From the NCBI GenBank assembly GCA_004296865.1, contig SCVQ01000501.1, positions 1 through 7,100 on the forward strand: a stretch of DNA of 7,100 bases. The letters run 5' to 3'. This DNA is from Nitrospirota bacterium. Lineage in GTDB: Bacteria; Nitrospirota; Nitrospiria; Nitrospirales; Nitrospiraceae. Positions 6,342 to 7,100 of the stretch are shown here, piece by piece. How positions within the stretch are numbered: the stretch's first letter is position 1; each line of letters opens with the position of its first letter. The notes under the pieces are model-generated. The model saw only the letters and a list, made by a program, of their open reading frames with translations. It was not told the DNA's origin and searched no databases. The position numbers and the translations under genes are program-made.

Positions 6342-6500
6342 CTATCTGTCTTGGAGACGGATGAAGGACTCATTCGAGAAGGACGGAGATTGCCGGGACT
6401 GCCTGAAGCGGACAAGGAGAGCGGACAGCCCGAGCCATCCCCAGGTTGCTATGCTGAGGCCGATGGTGAGAAGCAGGGGGTGGTCGTGGAGAGGTGCCAT
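6342..6500 (-). CDS. Possible 52-residue single-pass membrane microprotein
   Basis: I do not recognise a family. From ATG 6500 the peptide starts MAPLHDHP, then has one hydrophobic span (about residues 8-30: LLLTIGLSIATWGWLGLSALL) with Trp and Gly in the middle. A basic segment (RFRQSRQ, 31-37) follows and would favour a cytoplasmic C-terminus. A layout of this kind is unlikely from random GC-rich frames. The frame is open 29 codons further upstream, but the extra residues look unlike protein. The ribosome binding site is weak (GAAGAA). It is on the same strand as the GGDEF gene and 113 bp upstream of it, so co-transcription is possible. If rejected, 6229-6696 holds no gene. Confidence 0.42.
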   Translation of the reverse strand: MAPLHDHPLLLTIGLSIATWGWLGLSALLVRFRQSRQSPSFSNESFIRLQDR

Positions 6501-6696
6501 ATTTCTTCGTATCGGCTGGAGATATGGGAAACTTGAGTGTACCAGTGGTCTTACAGAGGCTGCGACAAAAACCCGGCAGTGGTCCACCCCTTACTCGGCG
6601 TGTACCGGAACCCGTCTGGCCTGGACTCGGCGCGCCTGACGTAGGATGATGTTTACAGAGCGGAACGAGTGGGAGAAAGGGCCTTCTTCACATGAG
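6501..6696. other. Intergenic region between microprotein ORF and lipoprotein, with short repeated words
   Basis: No convincing gene is seen on either strand. Three short words each occur twice: GTGTACC (6537-6543, 6600-6606), CAGTGGTC (6543-6550, 6577-6584) and ACTCGGCG (6593-6600, 6625-6632). They might be protein-binding sites or traces of a degraded duplication. TAGGAT at 6642-6647 could be a -10 for the lipoprotein gene, but no -35 fits. Confidence 0.4.
6536..6544 (-). promoter_or_regulatory. Possible extended -10 promoter upstream of the microprotein ORF
   Basis: The minus strand reads TGGTACACT, an extended -10 with the hexamer at 6536-6541, about 36 nt before the ATG at 6500. No acceptable -35 is present at 16-18 nt, so the call is tentative. 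Confidence 0.28.
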
Positions 6697-6981
6697 ATGC
6701 CGCGCGTCATAGCGTCCTGTTGGTGGTGTGTGGGGACGATCTTGTTTGTCTCCGGCTGCCCCAGCGGGGACGATGCCACCAGAGGCTGGATCGGCCATCA
6801 GCGCAATGAATTGGTCCAGACCTGGGGGGCTCCCGCAGAAGAAACGTCGCTCCCGGATGGCGGCAGGCTCGTGCTGTATAGCTATACTTGGGAAGACGGG
6901 TACGGCCGACATGCTTGCCGGCGCGAGTTTACGACCGACGCACAGGGGGTCATTCGCTCAGCATCGTCTGACGAGTGTTAA
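6697..6981 (+). CDS. Small BamE/SmpA-like lipoprotein
   Basis: Exported lipoprotein of 94 residues, probably attached to the outer membrane facing the periplasm. MPR and a hydrophobic core (VIASCWWCVGTILF) lead to the lipobox FVSG-C, with Cys21 the lipidated residue. The mature part follows the pattern of small BamE-like domains: WIGHQRNELVQTWGAPAEE (31-49), then LVLYSYTW (58-65), a Cys in the ACRREF strand (Cys74), the DAQGVIRS turn (81-88) and a C-terminal Cys (Cys94). The two late cysteines probably form a disulfide. BamE itself supports outer-membrane protein assembly, but short lone relatives like this are mostly uncharacterised. The frame is open to ATG 6646, but the 17 extra residues are charged and would spoil the signal peptide, so ATG 6697 is chosen. 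Its ribosome binding site is poor (GGGAGAAAGG lies about 16 nt away). Confidence 0.72.
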   Translation: MPRVIASCWWCVGTILFVSGCPSGDDATRGWIGHQRNELVQTWGAPAEETSLPDGGRLVLYSYTWEDGYGRHACRREFTTDAQGVIRSASSDEC

Positions 6982-7100
6982 TCAAATTCAGGGGCTAGGC
7001 CTGCGCCACTCTTGCCTTAAAAACCCAGCAGGCAGATGATCTTCTCCTCTTATGCTGCCGGCACAATTAAGCAAGGCAGCCTGAGTGATCTCACCACTGC
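6982..7100. other. Right-edge intergenic sequence, no gene seen
   Basis: Two loose inverted repeats are present: GCCTGC (6999-7004) with GCAGGC (7028-7033), and GCTGCC (7054-7059) with GGCAGC (7075-7080, 15-nt loop). Neither is followed by a T-run, so neither is a clear intrinsic terminator for the lipoprotein gene. Confidence 0.4.

Noticed and set aside
6361..6639. Rightward frame of 92 codons before the lipoprotein
   Set aside because: No motif and no ribosome binding site; its Arg/Trp/Ser-rich sequence looks like noise, and the opposite strand has a better membrane ORF.
1..7100. Search for CRISPR array, tRNA, rRNA, transposase, phage or toxin-antitoxin genes
   Set aside because: No regular repeats, no cloverleaf-like sequence and no such protein motifs were seen on either strand.

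Overview
This GC-rich window looks like ordinary chromosomal DNA from a free-living Gram-negative bacterium. It has an outer-membrane-type lipoprotein, Sec signal peptides, AGGAG-type ribosome binding sites and sigma70-like promoters. The mix of genes and the codon use would fit a Nitrospira-like organism, but no marker gene here proves that. I see no rRNA, tRNA, CRISPR array, insertion sequence or phage gene.

Layout, left to right. The window opens inside a Uup-type ABC-F ATPase gene (rightward, 5' end cut off by the window edge). It converges on a sodium:solute symporter (leftward). The symporter diverges, across a 280-bp promoter region, from a 147-residue twin-CBS protein (rightward). The CBS gene converges, with a 10-bp gap, on an NmrA/HSCARG-like NAD(P)-binding protein (leftward). 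That gene diverges from a small exported Lys/Glu-rich protein (rightward). Next comes a leftward REC-GGDEF response regulator, with a possible 20-codon ORF coupled to its stop and a possible 52-residue membrane microprotein upstream. Last is a rightward BamE-like lipoprotein. The main genes alternate strand, so most are probably single-gene transcripts rather than one operon.

Two observations stand out. First, the GGDEF protein keeps its active-site motif and I-site, but has Ser where canonical diguanylate cyclases have the guanine-contacting Asp (PleD Asp344). The same substitution marks the Hypr GGDEF enzymes that make 3',3'-cGAMP, and these can also be REC-GGDEF proteins. It is therefore a candidate cGAMP (or mixed-product) synthase. 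Second, an exact 18-nt element containing an extended -10 (TGGTAGGAT on the minus strand) lies upstream of both the symporter and the NmrA-like gene. This suggests a shared promoter class or shared regulation of two otherwise unlinked genes.
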